From: Pseudothermotoga thermarum DSM 5069
Lineage (GTDB): Bacteria > Thermotogota > Thermotogae > Thermotogales > DSM-5069
Direction: 5' to 3'
DNA: 64,000 bases
Assembly (NCBI RefSeq): GCF_000217815.1
Contig: NC_015707.1
Span: 248,001-312,000 of the forward strand
In this document: positions 26,563 to 38,760 of the stretch, piece after piece
Layout: each line of letters opens with the position of its first letter
How positions within the stretch are numbered: the stretch's first letter is position 1
Program-made: the position numbers and the translations under genes
Notes under the pieces: model-generated
Database searches by the model: none
Told to the model about the DNA's origin: nothing
Seen by the model: only the letters and a program-made list of their open reading frames with translations

Positions 26563-27203
26563 TGCATGTGAAATTTGAAGTGTTAATACCAGGTGGAACG
26601 ATCAGGGTAAGCCCTTATGTTTTTGCTCCTTATTCAACAGTATGCCTTTTGTACGATGAAAAAAGGCTTATTTTGATTGATCCTGGTGGCTTTCCTGCCT
26701 ATGAAGCTTTGGAAAAGGTTTTGATGGAGAAGAACATCAAACCAGAAGATGTTTCAGACATTTTGATAACACATGTTCATATGGATCACATATTCAACAC
26801 GGTTTTCTTCAAAAATGCTACAGTTTACGTTCACGAAAAAGCTTTGGAAAGAAAGTACGCTGACTTTGGGCCATTATCTGGTAAATTGTATTCAAACGTT
26901 GTATATTCTTGGAAACAAGTTCAAACTCTAAAGGGTGGAGAAACGTTGTTTAATTGCGTCAATGTTTATTTTACGCCGTATCATTCTTCGGATCACCTTT
27001 CGTTTTTGATTGAAACTGAGAACATGGGGAAGGTTTTTGTGACAGGAGATATATGTCTGACCAGGATCGATTACTACGAAATGATCAAAGGTTACAGAAA
27101 CGACGATGCGGCGAAATTTATAAGAGAAATGTCAAAAAACTGCGATTGGATTGTTTTTCCACACGGTGAGCCTTTGAAAGTGGGGCAAAAAGAAAGAGGG
27201 TGA
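26562..27203 (+). CDS. Metallo-beta-lactamase fold hydrolase
   Basis: A 213-aa protein with the MBL metal site: THVHMDH (HxHxDH, about residues 76-82), a later His in PYHSSDHLS, TGDICL with the bridging Asp, and a final His in FPHGEP. Such proteins hydrolyse thioesters, phosphodiesters or lactones, or reduce oxygen with partners; nothing here decides. ATG 26562 overlaps the uppP stop; GTG 26568 is an alternative behind GAGGTG. It is followed after 4 bases by the CMD-family gene, so the two are in one operon with polA. Confidence 0.82.
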   Translation: MHVKFEVLIPGGTIRVSPYVFAPYSTVCLLYDEKRLILIDPGGFPAYEALEKVLMEKNIKPEDVSDILITHVHMDHIFNTVFFKNATVYVHEKALERKYADFGPLSGKLYSNVVYSWKQVQTLKGGETLFNCVNVYFTPYHSSDHLSFLIETENMGKVFVTGDICLTRIDYYEMIKGYRNDDAAKFIREMSKNCDWIVFPHGEPLKVGQKERG

Positions 27204-27207
27204 AAAT

Positions 27208-27570
27208 ATGATAGAAGAATTTGTCAATTACCGCGAAAGGCTGAACAAGTTGATAAACGAAAAAGGCAATTTGCACACCAAAAGATTTTTCAACTTGGAC
27301 TCGCAAGTTTATGCGGACGGAGCTTTGAGTGCAAAGACCAAGGAAATGCTAGGTTTAGTTGCATCGATGGTTTTAAGATGCAACGACTGCATACTTTATC
27401 ATCTTATAAGGCTTGTTCAGCTTGGTGCAACTGATGATGAACTTTTTGAAGCTTTCAACGTTGCTTTGGTTGTTGGCGGATCTATTGTGATACCGCATTT
27501 GAGAAAAGCAGTGGAAGCCCTCGAGGAATTGAGGGAGATGGAGAGAAATGGCAAAACTGTTTCTCTTTGA
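27208..27570 (+). CDS. Carboxymuconolactone decarboxylase (AhpD-like) family protein
   Basis: A 120-aa all-helical protein with the CMD/AhpD motif: MLGLVASMVLRCNDCILYH, in which CNDC supplies a CxxC redox pair and the following His completes the site, then LGATDDELFEA. AhpD-like proteins with CxxC act as disulfide reductases linked to peroxide removal; the single-domain small ones are mostly unassigned. The stop lies inside the polA start region (23-base overlap), so polA translation is probably coupled. Confidence 0.83.
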   Translation: MIEEFVNYRERLNKLINEKGNLHTKRFFNLDSQVYADGALSAKTKEMLGLVASMVLRCNDCILYHLIRLVQLGATDDELFEAFNVALVVGGSIVIPHLRKAVEALEELREMERNGKTVSL

Positions 27571-30229
27571 TGGTACAGGTTTAACTTATCGAGCATATTA
27601 CGCTTTGGATCAATCTTTGAGCACAAGTACGGGCATCCCAACCAATGCCACTTACGGCGTTATGAGAATGATGATAAAGTTTCTGAAGGAAAACGTCAAA
27701 ATAGGCGATTGCGTCGCCTTTGTGATGGATAAGAAAACGAAAACTTACAGGCATGAGATTCTTGCAACGTACAAGGCGCAGAGAAAACCTGCTCCAGACG
27801 CGATGATCCAGCAGATTCCGTACATTCAACGGGCCGTTGAAGCTCTTGGGGTTAAGGTTTTGGCTTACGAAGGATGTGAAGCAGACGATGTGATAGCAAC
27901 TTTGGCTAAGAAGGGAAGAGATATTTTTGATGAAGTGATTATCGTCTCGGGTGACAAGGATGTATTGCAGCTCGTCGATGATAAAATAAAAGTTTTCAGG
28001 CCTACTAAAGGCATCTCTGAGCTAGAACTTTTCGATGCAAAAAAGGTTAAGGAAAGATTTGGCGTTGAACCATCTCAAATAGTCGACTTATTGGCTTTGA
28101 TAGGAGACAGCGTCGACAACGTTCCAGGTGTTAAAGGAATAGGTGAGAAAACTGCGGTTGAATTGGTAACTAAATATGGAAGCATCGAAAATATAAAGCA
28201 AAAGATAGATCCAAACAGCAAGGTCGGAAAACTGATTCTTTCAAATTGGGAAGATGCCGAAAAAAGCAAAAAATTGGTTACATTGATGACCGATCTAGAT
28301 CTGAAGGTGAACTGGGAGGAATTAATTTATCAAGGTTTCAAGAAGGAAGAACTTGCAGAATTTCTGAAAGAAATGGAATTTGCAAGCATAATGAAAGAAC
28401 TTGGAATTTACAAAACGCAAGAAGAAGAAGAGGGTTCTTATCAAAGCGTGACAAGCGAAGAAAAGTTTTTGGAATTGGTTGAGAAAATAAAGAAGAGTCA
28501 ATACTTTGTCATCGATCTTGAAACCGATTCTTTATCGCCTTTGGATGCAAAAATAGTTGGATTTTCTGTTTCCCTTCCATCTAAAGTTAGCTACTACGTT
28601 CCGATAGCGCATAAGCAAGGACCGAACATCAGGAAAGAATTGGCTTTTGAAAAACTGAAGGAAATTTTGGAGGATAAATCCGCAAAAGTCGTTGGACAGA
28701 ATTTGAAGTACGACTACAGTGTTTTGAGAATGCACGGGATAAATCCTGTCACACCACACTTTGATGTTATGATCGCCGCTTACCTTTTAAATCCTGACGA
28801 AAAGAGGTTCAGCTTGGATGAACTTGCCCTAAAGTTTTTGAACTACAAGATGATAAGTTTTGAAGAAATAGTGAAAAGTTCATCTCCGCTTTTTGGTCCA
28901 ACTACTTTTGCCGATGTTTCTGTGGAGGACGCAACTAGATACTCAGCCGAGGACGCAGATGTTACAAGAAAGCTTTATGAGCTTTTCATAGTCAAACTTC
29001 ACGAACAAGATTTAACCGATGTTATGGAGAAAATTGAAGTACCCTTGATACCGGTTTTGGTTGAGATGGAGCTAAATGGTGTTTACATAGATGTTGACTA
29101 TTTGAGATCTTTGTCGAGTAAATATGCGACGAAGATGAATCAATTGGCGGATGAAATATTCCGCTTGGCTGGAGAAGTTTTCAACATAAACTCTCCAAAG
29201 CAAATAGGGTACATTCTTTTTGAAAAACTCAAGATAAAGCCAAAAAAGCGAACACCCACCGGGGAATTTTCCACAAGAGCCGATGTACTGGAAGATTTGA
29301 TCGATGAACATCCGATTGTGCCTTTGATTTTGGAATACAGAAAATATCAAAAACTCAAGTCGACTTATTTAGATGTGCTACCACAGCTTGTTCATCCTAA
29401 AACAAAAAGGGTGCACACAAGTTTTCATCAAACGGGAACTGCCACAGGAAGACTTAGCAGCAGTGACCCCAATCTTCAAAATCTTCCCACAAGGCATGAA
29501 GAGGGAAAGGAAATAAGAAAGGCAATCGTTCCACAGGAAAAAGGTTGGTGGATATTGAGCGCCGATTATTCACAAATAGAATTGAGAGTTTTAGCACATC
29601 TAAGCTCGGATGAACGTCTTGTTCAAGCGTTTTTGAACGACGAAGACATACATGCTCTGACTGCTTCAAAGATTTTCAAGGTGGATTTAAAAGAGGTAAC
29701 ACCTCAGATGAGATCGATTGGAAAACTTGTGAACTTTTCGGTCATCTACGGTGTGTCACCGTATGGTTTGGCGCAGAGAACAGGTTTAAGCTACGAAGAA
29801 GCGCAGAGGTTCATAAAAGAGTACTTCGAGCTCTATCCACAAGTTAGAAGTTACATTGAAAAAACGATAAACTTTGCCAGAGAAAAAGGATACGTTAGAA
29901 CACTTTTTGGTAGAAAGAGAGAAGTACCACAGCTTAGATCGAAAGATAATTACGTAAGGCAAGAAGGTGAAAGGATAGCGATTAACACACCTGTCCAAGG
30001 AACAGCTGCCGATATAATGAAACTTGCGATGATAGATGTTTATAAAAAAATTAAAGAGAATAATCTCAAGGCAAAGATGATTCTGCAGGTTCACGATGAA
30101 CTGGTCTTTGAAGTCCCAGAGGATGAACTTGAAAAGGTAAAAGAAATCGTCAAAACAAGTATGGAAAATGTGGTAAAATTACTAGTACCACTGAAAGTGG
30201 AAATCGAAGTTGGTCAAAGTTGGGAATAG
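27548..30229 (+). CDS. polA: DNA polymerase I
   Basis: Repair and Okazaki-fragment polymerase (893 aa) with all three activities apparently intact. The 5' nuclease domain covers residues 1-290 (LFLFDGTGLTYRAYYAL, YEGCEADDVIATLA, VSGDKDVLQLV). The 3'-5' exonuclease covers about 300-480 with D323 and E325 in VIDLETDSL and later NLKYDYSV and YSAEDADVT. The polymerase has motif A SADYSQIELRVLAHLS, motif B RSIGKLVNFSVIYG and motif C LQVHDELVFE. Retained exo residues mean proofreading, unlike Taq. ATG 27548 follows GGAGATGGAGAG and overlaps the CMD gene. Confidence 0.96.
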   Translation: MAKLFLFDGTGLTYRAYYALDQSLSTSTGIPTNATYGVMRMMIKFLKENVKIGDCVAFVMDKKTKTYRHEILATYKAQRKPAPDAMIQQIPYIQRAVEALGVKVLAYEGCEADDVIATLAKKGRDIFDEVIIVSGDKDVLQLVDDKIKVFRPTKGISELELFDAKKVKERFGVEPSQIVDLLALIGDSVDNVPGVKGIGEKTAVELVTKYGSIENIKQKIDPNSKVGKLILSNWEDAEKSKKLVTLMTDLDLKVNWEELIYQGFKKEELAEFLKEMEFASIMKELGIYKTQEEEEGSYQSVTSEEKFLELVEKIKKSQYFVIDLETDSLSPLDAKIVGFSVSLPSKVSYYVPIAHKQGPNIRKELAFEKLKEILEDKSAKVVGQNLKYDYSVLRMHGINPVTPHFDVMIAAYLLNPDEKRFSLDELALKFLNYKMISFEEIVKSSSPLFGPTTFADVSVEDATRYSAEDADVTRKLYELFIVKLHEQDLTDVMEKIEVPLIPVLVEMELNGVYIDVDYLRSLSSKYATKMNQLADEIFRLAGEVFNINSPKQIGYILFEKLKIKPKKRTPTGEFSTRADVLEDLIDEHPIVPLILEYRKYQKLKSTYLDVLPQLVHPKTKRVHTSFHQTGTATGRLSSSDPNLQNLPTRHEEGKEIRKAIVPQEKGWWILSADYSQIELRVLAHLSSDERLVQAFLNDEDIHALTASKIFKVDLKEVTPQMRSIGKLVNFSVIYGVSPYGLAQRTGLSYEEAQRFIKEYFELYPQVRSYIEKTINFAREKGYVRTLFGRKREVPQLRSKDNYVRQEGERIAINTPVQGTAADIMKLAMIDVYKKIKENNLKAKMILQVHDELVFEVPEDELEKVKEIVKTSMENVVKLLVPLKVEIEVGQSWE

Positions 30230-30241
30230 GAGGAATGGTTA

Positions 30242-30727
30242 ATGGACGTAAGAGTTATCAATGCGTTGTTAAATGCAATTGTTAGCACTTTTGAATTTTT
30301 GCTTGGAGTGAAGCCAAAAGTCGGTAGACCAAATGTGCTGAAAGAGATTCGACCAAAATACAACTTGGTTACGATAATAGGTTTTGTTGGAAGCGCTGAA
30401 GGAAGTTTGATTTATTCCTTTAAACCAGAGCTCGCTTTAAAGGTAGTCTCAAAGATGATGGGTAACACATACGAAACTGTCGATGAATTTGTCATGAGTG
30501 CGGTTGGAGAAATAGGTAACATGATAGCAGGTTCTATGGCTGTGAATTTGGAAAAAATAGGTGTGAAGATAACCATAAGTCCTCCCACGGTTGTTGCGGG
30601 TAAAGAGTTAAAAGTGACAGTTGAAGGCTTTGTGGTGGGATTACCAGTGGGTGTATTTGAAGAAGAGGATTCTGAAATTGTCATTTCTTCAAAGGGATCC
30701 ATTTTGATAATGCCAAAACATGAGTAG
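30242..30727 (+). CDS. cheX: CheX-family CheY-P phosphatase
   Basis: A 161-aa protein of the CheC/CheX/FliY phosphatase group, which dephosphorylates CheY in chemotaxis. The active motif is intact: SAVGEIGNMIAGS with E90 and N93. Length (T. maritima CheX is about 155) and a single motif fit CheX rather than CheC. ATG 30242 follows AGGAATGG, 12 bases after polA. Its end overlaps atpZ by 8 bases, so chemotaxis, replication and ATP synthase genes are strung together here, probably by chance of operon growth. Confidence 0.85.
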   Translation: MDVRVINALLNAIVSTFEFLLGVKPKVGRPNVLKEIRPKYNLVTIIGFVGSAEGSLIYSFKPELALKVVSKMMGNTYETVDEFVMSAVGEIGNMIAGSMAVNLEKIGVKITISPPTVVAGKELKVTVEGFVVGLPVGVFEEEDSEIVISSKGSILIMPKHE

Positions 30728-30968
30728 GTTTGCCATCTTCTTTCAATTTGGGGTAACGGTTGTTTCAAATATCCTGGTAGGGACCGTTCTTGGTTATTAC
30801 ATCGATAAGTGGACTTTCAACAACAAAGTTCTTTTTGTTGTTTTCATATTCCTGGGGATTGCGTCAGGCCTGTACAACGGCTTTAAATTTTTGCTGAAGG
30901 AAGCTGAAAAGTATGACAAGCGCGATAAAAAAGATGATAAAAGTGATAATCCTTTTAGGACTGATTGA
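30720..30968 (+). CDS. ATP synthase accessory protein AtpZ-like
   Basis: An 82-aa protein with two membrane helices (FAIFFQFGVTVVSNILVGTVLGYYIDKW and VLFVVFIFLGIASGLYNGF) and a charged tail. AtpZ/AtpQ-type proteins precede atpI in many ATP synthase operons and take part in Mg2+ uptake or Fo assembly. ATG 30720 overlaps cheX. The gene in turn overlaps atpI by 56 bases in another frame. Confidence 0.78.
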   Translation: MSRFAIFFQFGVTVVSNILVGTVLGYYIDKWTFNNKVLFVVFIFLGIASGLYNGFKFLLKEAEKYDKRDKKDDKSDNPFRTD

Positions 30969-31242
30969 AATAGGTTTATTCTTAGTTTTCTTTGGTGGAA
31001 AAGCCGCCATATGTGTTATCTTAGGCTTATTTGCTTCGTTAGTCAACCTGCTACTTCTTTGGCGTGATGTTAGAAAATGTGTTGTCAAAAGAAAGCCAAT
31101 GCTTGTATCAGGATATTTGATTCGCTATACTATAAGTGGCGTAACTTTAGCATTGGCTAGTTTGATATCAATTCCGGGTGTCTTTGGGGCATTCGTTGGA
31201 TTGATGAACGAAAAGTTTGCGGCCTTTTTATCCTGGAGGTGA
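30913..31242 (+). CDS. atpI: ATP synthase protein I (AtpI-like)
   Basis: A 109-aa protein with about four membrane helices (VIILLGLIEIGLFLVFF, AAICVILGLFASLVNLLLL, ISGVTLALASLISI and a last short one). AtpI helps assemble the c ring. ATG 30913 follows AAGGAAGC. It starts within atpZ and its end overlaps nothing; atpB starts 4 bases later. Low sequence conservation makes the name rest on position and topology. Confidence 0.75.
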   Translation: MTSAIKKMIKVIILLGLIEIGLFLVFFGGKAAICVILGLFASLVNLLLLWRDVRKCVVKRKPMLVSGYLIRYTISGVTLALASLISIPGVFGAFVGLMNEKFAAFLSWR

Positions 31243-31246
31243 ACGG

Positions 31247-32104
31247 GTGAAAATAAAGCTCTCGAGAAGAGCAAAGATTGGTTTGACAATCTTTCTTGTC
31301 GTTTACCTTGCGATAGGAATACCAAACGCAATAATACTTTCCAAACAAAGTATGTCTGAAGCCTTTAAAAATGTTGCCAATCGATGGATTGTTCAACTTC
31401 CTTTTGGACAAAGTGCTTTTTTACGAATTAATCCTTTAACTTTGATCATGACATGGATGATAATGATATTCCTTGCGTGGTTTGCCTTTTCTCTTAGAAA
31501 ACCAAAACTTATTCCTGATAGGAAACAAGCCGCTGTTGAAGCTTTGTTTGAATACATTTATGATATGGTTGAAACTGCCATACCAGATCAAAGATTTATC
31601 AGACCAACTTTTTACGTTGCCTGTACGATATTCATCTTTGTTGCGTTTTCAAACATTTTGGGTGGTGCAATTCCAGGTATAACTGTTGAAGCGAACTCCC
31701 AGGGTCAAGTTATAAAGGTTGTTTTGTTTTCAGATACCTGGTTTTCTCCGACGGCAGATATAAACACAAATGCTACATTAGCTGTCATGGTTTTCTTCAT
31801 AAGTCAGATTTTTGGAATAAAAGCGAAAGGAATCAAAGGTTGGTTGAAGTCATGGTTTGAACCTCTTCCTTTCATGTTTCCAATGAATGTGATTGGTGAG
31901 CTTTCAAAACCAATATCCCATTCTTTAAGGCTTTTTGGAAACATAGCAGGCGGAGCATTGTTGACTTATCTTTTAAGCTACATGGTCAAGTATCTTTTCA
32001 TGCCAATTGTTTTTTGGGGATTCTTTGGCTTGTTTGTCGGTTTGATTCAAGCTTTGGTTTTTACTGTGCTTGCAATAGCTTATATTGCGTCAGCCATATC
32101 TTAA
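31247..32104 (+). CDS. atpB: F1Fo ATP synthase subunit a
   Basis: Stator membrane subunit (285 aa) with the ion half-channels. The helix carrying the essential arginine is visible as PISHSLRLFGNIAGG near residue 225. An extracytoplasmic loop after the second helices is long (ITVEANSQGQVIKVV). GTG 31247 follows GGAGGTG; the frame extends further up to 31217 over atpI and is not used. First subunit gene in the usual a-c-b-delta-alpha-gamma-beta-epsilon order. Confidence 0.93.
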   Translation: MKIKLSRRAKIGLTIFLVVYLAIGIPNAIILSKQSMSEAFKNVANRWIVQLPFGQSAFLRINPLTLIMTWMIMIFLAWFAFSLRKPKLIPDRKQAAVEALFEYIYDMVETAIPDQRFIRPTFYVACTIFIFVAFSNILGGAIPGITVEANSQGQVIKVVLFSDTWFSPTADINTNATLAVMVFFISQIFGIKAKGIKGWLKSWFEPLPFMFPMNVIGELSKPISHSLRLFGNIAGGALLTYLLSYMVKYLFMPIVFWGFFGLFVGLIQALVFTVLAIAYIASAIS

Positions 32105-32377
<273 letters not shown>

Positions 32378-32393
32378 ACGAATTTTATCTTGA

Positions 32394-32774
<381 letters not shown>

Positions 32775-32785
32775 GGTGATTGAAA

Positions 32786-33274
32786 GTGGGCTTTGTCGAA
32801 ATTAATTTGACGAGTTTGATTCAATTGATCAACTTTTGCGTATTGTTGGTCCTACTTTACAAATTGCTCTACAAGCCACTTATGAACGTGGTTGATAAAA
32901 GACGCGAAAAAGTTCAATTTGAGCTTGCACAAGCAGAAAGAGAAAGACAAGAAGCTTTGGCTTTGAAAAAAGAAGCTGAAAATATCTTGGTGGAAGCAAG
33001 AAAGCAAGCCGAGCAAATCGTTGAGAATGCAAGGCAAAAAGCAGAGCAAATGATAAATCAAGCAAAGAGCCAAGCTAAAGAGGAGGCTGAAAGGATCATA
33101 GGCGCTGCAAAGGTTCAAATTGAAAAAGAAAAACAACAAGTTTTGGAGGAAATTGAAAGAAGAGCAACCGAGATTGCCGTTGTTTTGGCAATGAAAATAC
33201 TTCAAAATGTTTTAGATGAGAAAGCCAAAAGAGAATATTTGATCAACATCCTCCAGAGGGAGAACTTAAAATGA
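32786..33274 (+). CDS. atpF: F1Fo ATP synthase subunit b
   Basis: Peripheral stalk subunit (162 aa): one N-terminal membrane helix (LIQLINFCVLLVLLYKLLY) and a long, highly charged, Glu/Gln/Lys-rich coiled coil to about residue 140 (AEQIVENARQKAEQMI). GTG 32786 is spaced 7 bases from GAGGTG; TTG 32780 is too close. The stop overlaps atpH as ATGA. Confidence 0.9.
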   Translation: MGFVEINLTSLIQLINFCVLLVLLYKLLYKPLMNVVDKRREKVQFELAQAERERQEALALKKEAENILVEARKQAEQIVENARQKAEQMINQAKSQAKEEAERIIGAAKVQIEKEKQQVLEEIERRATEIAVVLAMKILQNVLDEKAKREYLINILQRENLK

Positions 33275-33813
33275 GGTACGTACAAATCGCACCAAGGTAT
33301 TCAAGGGCTTTACTGATGGTTGCACAAGAACTTGGAAAGGTTGAAGAGTATCGAAAACTTTTAGTCGTCGCAAGCGAAGTTTACAAAAAACTCAAAGATG
33401 CTTTGGACAATCCAACCATTTCTGCGGAAAAAAGGTGTGAAAAACTTGTCAAAGTTTTAGAATCAATGGGTTTTTCCGTTGACAAACCTTTTAAGAATTT
33501 CTTAACGATTTTGTTTGAGAAGAAAAGGCAGAAGGCCTTTCCGTTGATAGTCAGATACTTTGAATTGATGGAGATAGAGTTCCAAATGAAAGTACCTGTC
33601 GTGCTTGTGATGCCTTACGAACCAAGTGATGAAGAACTCAAGGTTTTAAAAGCGTTTGTTCAAAGATATACCAAACGCGAACCAGTGTTTGATTTGAAAA
33701 TAGATCAAAGTTTGATTGCAGGATCGATTTTGGAGTTCGAAGGAAAAAAATTGGATATTTCTGTTACTGGAAGGTTAAAGAGAATAATCCAAGGAGTTTT
33801 GGAAAAGAGGTGA
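33271..33813 (+). CDS. atpH: F1Fo ATP synthase subunit delta
   Basis: Stator cap protein (180 aa) linking b to alpha. N-terminal helix bundle (YVQIAPRYSRALLMVAQELG) and a C-terminal region ending in the usual IDQSLIAGSILEFEGKKLDISVTGRLKRI. ATG 33271 overlaps atpF; it ends 6 bases before atpA. Confidence 0.92.
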   Translation: MRYVQIAPRYSRALLMVAQELGKVEEYRKLLVVASEVYKKLKDALDNPTISAEKRCEKLVKVLESMGFSVDKPFKNFLTILFEKKRQKAFPLIVRYFELMEIEFQMKVPVVLVMPYEPSDEELKVLKAFVQRYTKREPVFDLKIDQSLIAGSILEFEGKKLDISVTGRLKRIIQGVLEKR

Positions 33814-33819
33814 TAAAAG

Positions 33820-35330
33820 TTGAGAATAAGCCCGGGAGAAATTTCGAAAATTTTGGAAGAAAAAATCAAGGAATTCAAAGAGGAGATAGACCTTCAGGAA
33901 ACAGGATGGGTAGTTCAAGTTGGAGATGGTATAGCACGCGTCTATGGATTGAACAACGTAATGATGAACGAATTAGTTGAGTTTGAGGAGACCGGAGTAA
34001 AGGGTTTGGCATTTAACCTGGAGGAAGACAACGTTGGTGTTATACTCCTTGGAGATTATTCCAAGATAAAAGAGGGACACAAGGTCAGAAGGCTTAAAAG
34101 AATCATCGAAGTTCCTGTCGGTGAAGAATTGCTTGGTAGAGTTGTCAACCCACTTGGAGAACCACTGGATGGACTTGGACCAATTCAAGCAAAGCATACA
34201 AGAAAGGTTGAAATAAAAGCACCCGGTGTGATTTACCGACAGCCTGTTAACACACCGCTTCAAACTGGTATAAAAGCCATAGATGCCATGATTCCTATTG
34301 GTAGAGGTCAGCGTGAGTTGATAATAGGAGATAGGCAAACCGGGAAAACTGCGATTGCAATAGACACGATAATAAACCAGAAAGGCAAAGGAGTTTACTG
34401 CATATACGTTGCAATTGGTCAAAAAGCAGCGGCAGTTGCCAGGATAGTCGAAAAACTGAAAGAATTCGGGGCCATGGAGTACACAACAGTTGTTTTTGCC
34501 TCCGCTTCAGATCCAGCAGCAATTCAGTACCTTGCACCATACGCAGGATGCGCCATGGGAGAGTATTTCATGTACACCGGCAGGGACGCGTTGGTGGTTT
34601 ACGATGATCTTTCAAAGCATGCCGCAGCTTACAGGCAATTATCTTTGCTTTTGAGAAGGCCACCTGGAAGAGAAGCTTACCCTGGAGATATCTTTTACCT
34701 TCATTCCAGGCTCTTGGAAAGAGCTGCAAGGTTCAGCGATGAATACGGTGGGGGTTCTTTGACTGCGCTACCGATAGTTGAAACTCAGGCAAACGATGTT
34801 TCTGCTTACATTCCAACCAACGTTATATCCATCACCGACGGTCAGATTTACTTAGAGCCTGGGTTGTTCTACGCTGGTATCAGACCGGCCATCAACGTGG
34901 GTTTGTCGGTGTCGCGTGTTGGTGGAGCAGCTCAGATAAAAGCGATGAAACAAGTAGCAGGAATGCTCAGAATAGAACTTGCACAGTTCAGAGAACTTGA
35001 AACTTTTGCACAGTTTGCATCTGAGCTTGATCCAGCCACGCGTGCGCAGATCATAAGAGGACAAAGACTCCAGGAACTTTTGAAGCAAGATCAGTACAGC
35101 CCGATGCCGGTTGAAGAGCAAGTTGTGGTTTTGTACGCTGGGGTAAATGGATACCTCGATGAGCTACCAGTTGAGGCAGTTAGAAAGTTTGAAAAGGACT
35201 TCCTTGATTACATGAGAAGTTCGTACGCCCACTTGTTGAGAAAAATAGCCGAAGAAAAGCAGCTGACCAAGGAAATAGAAGATGAGTTGAAAAAAGCCAT
35301 CGAGGAATTTTTGAAAGGATGGCATGAAAA

Positions 35331-35334
<4 letters not shown>
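33820..35334 (+). CDS. atpA: F1Fo ATP synthase subunit alpha
   Basis: Non-catalytic nucleotide-binding subunit (504 aa) of F1. P-loop GDRQTGKT at 170-177, [13 protein letters not shown] (Walker B region), [16 protein letters not shown] and the arginine-finger region [20 protein letters not shown] 33820 follows GAGGTGA. Length normal. Confidence 0.97.
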
Positions 35335-37935
<2,601 letters not shown>

Positions 37936-37938
37936 GAA

Positions 37939-38106
37939 ATGATTTATTTCCTTTTGGTGGGAGGTATATCGCTGTTGATCCTTTCGATATTTCTTTTCTC
38001 AAAATCATTTTCCGAGCTTTCATGTCGGACTATTTGGTATATTTCAATCGCGTTGATTTTGTTTTTCCTGTCAATTTTGTTATCATATTTTTTAAAGGGA
38101 GGGTGA
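37939..38106 (+). CDS. Small hydrophobic protein after atpC, two membrane helices
   Basis: A 55-codon frame, MIYFLLVGGISLLILSIFLF at the start, then a short polar turn (KSFSELSCRT) and a second helix (WYISIALILFFLSILLSYF), ending KGG. ATG 37939 lies 4 bases after the atpC stop with GGGAAAGTGAG upstream, and the stop is 4 bases before the next gene, so spacing supports a real gene. No family recognised. Could be an ATP synthase accessory peptide or a partner of the next membrane protein. Confidence 0.6.
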   Translation: MIYFLLVGGISLLILSIFLFSKSFSELSCRTIWYISIALILFFLSILLSYFLKGG

Positions 38107-38109
38107 AGG

Positions 38110-38760
38110 GTGGATAACAAAGTGCTTTCTTTCTTCAGTTCAAAGAAGTTTCCGGAGGAAACCGCTTACTATTATTTGTTAATCTTGTTTGTAATCTCCA
38201 ATTTTTTGGCATTAATTGCGTCGATAATTAAAGTAGCGGCATATTTTTCAACTGGAGCTTCCCATTTTCTTGGTTTTTCCCAAGGCTTGGGCTTGGCTTC
38301 AGCTGGAGGTTTGTTGATCATTTTAGCTAGAATAAGGGCAATTGTTAGAAATCTTTTCTCGAGCATTTCTAAGCGTTATCCTGAGTACGCGTCGGTTTTT
38401 TTGAAATTCGACGAGGTGATGGTTAACGTTGGTATATCAATAACCGCGGCTGGTTTGATTTTGAACCTGTTCTTGCCGTTTGGATTTTTGGCGGTACTTT
38501 TGGGAATAACCTTTTGTTTTCATTTCCTAGTTAAGGCTTTAAAGGATCACGAGCAAAACGAAATGAAAGTTGTTTTAAAAATTACTGGCTCAGACAAGTT
38601 ATCAAGCTTTTTCTCAAATGTAGTTGTTGATAAAAACACGTTTGTACTCATGTTTATAACGTTGTGTGGATATTTGCTGTTGCATCCTGAATATTTCCAA
38701 TCCATAAAGGATTATTATGAACACAGAGGAACTATTCTTACAAAGGAGGAGAAAGCATGA
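38110..38760 (+). CDS. Membrane protein of unknown function
   Basis: A 216-aa protein with about five hydrophobic helices: LLILFVISNFLALIASII, a glycine-rich LGFSQGLGLASAGGLLIILA, ISITAAGLILNLFLPFGFLAVLLGI (in part), and one near 185-200 (FVLMFITLCGYLLL). A charged loop lies at 80-105 and a Lys/Glu tail at the end. No motif I recognise. GTG 38110 follows GGGAGGGTGAAGG. It overlaps the hpf start by 4 bases (ATGA), so it is translated with hpf. Located between the ATP synthase operon and translation genes. Confidence 0.7.
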   Translation: MDNKVLSFFSSKKFPEETAYYYLLILFVISNFLALIASIIKVAAYFSTGASHFLGFSQGLGLASAGGLLIILARIRAIVRNLFSSISKRYPEYASVFLKFDEVMVNVGISITAAGLILNLFLPFGFLAVLLGITFCFHFLVKALKDHEQNEMKVVLKITGSDKLSSFFSNVVVDKNTFVLMFITLCGYLLLHPEYFQSIKDYYEHRGTILTKEEKA

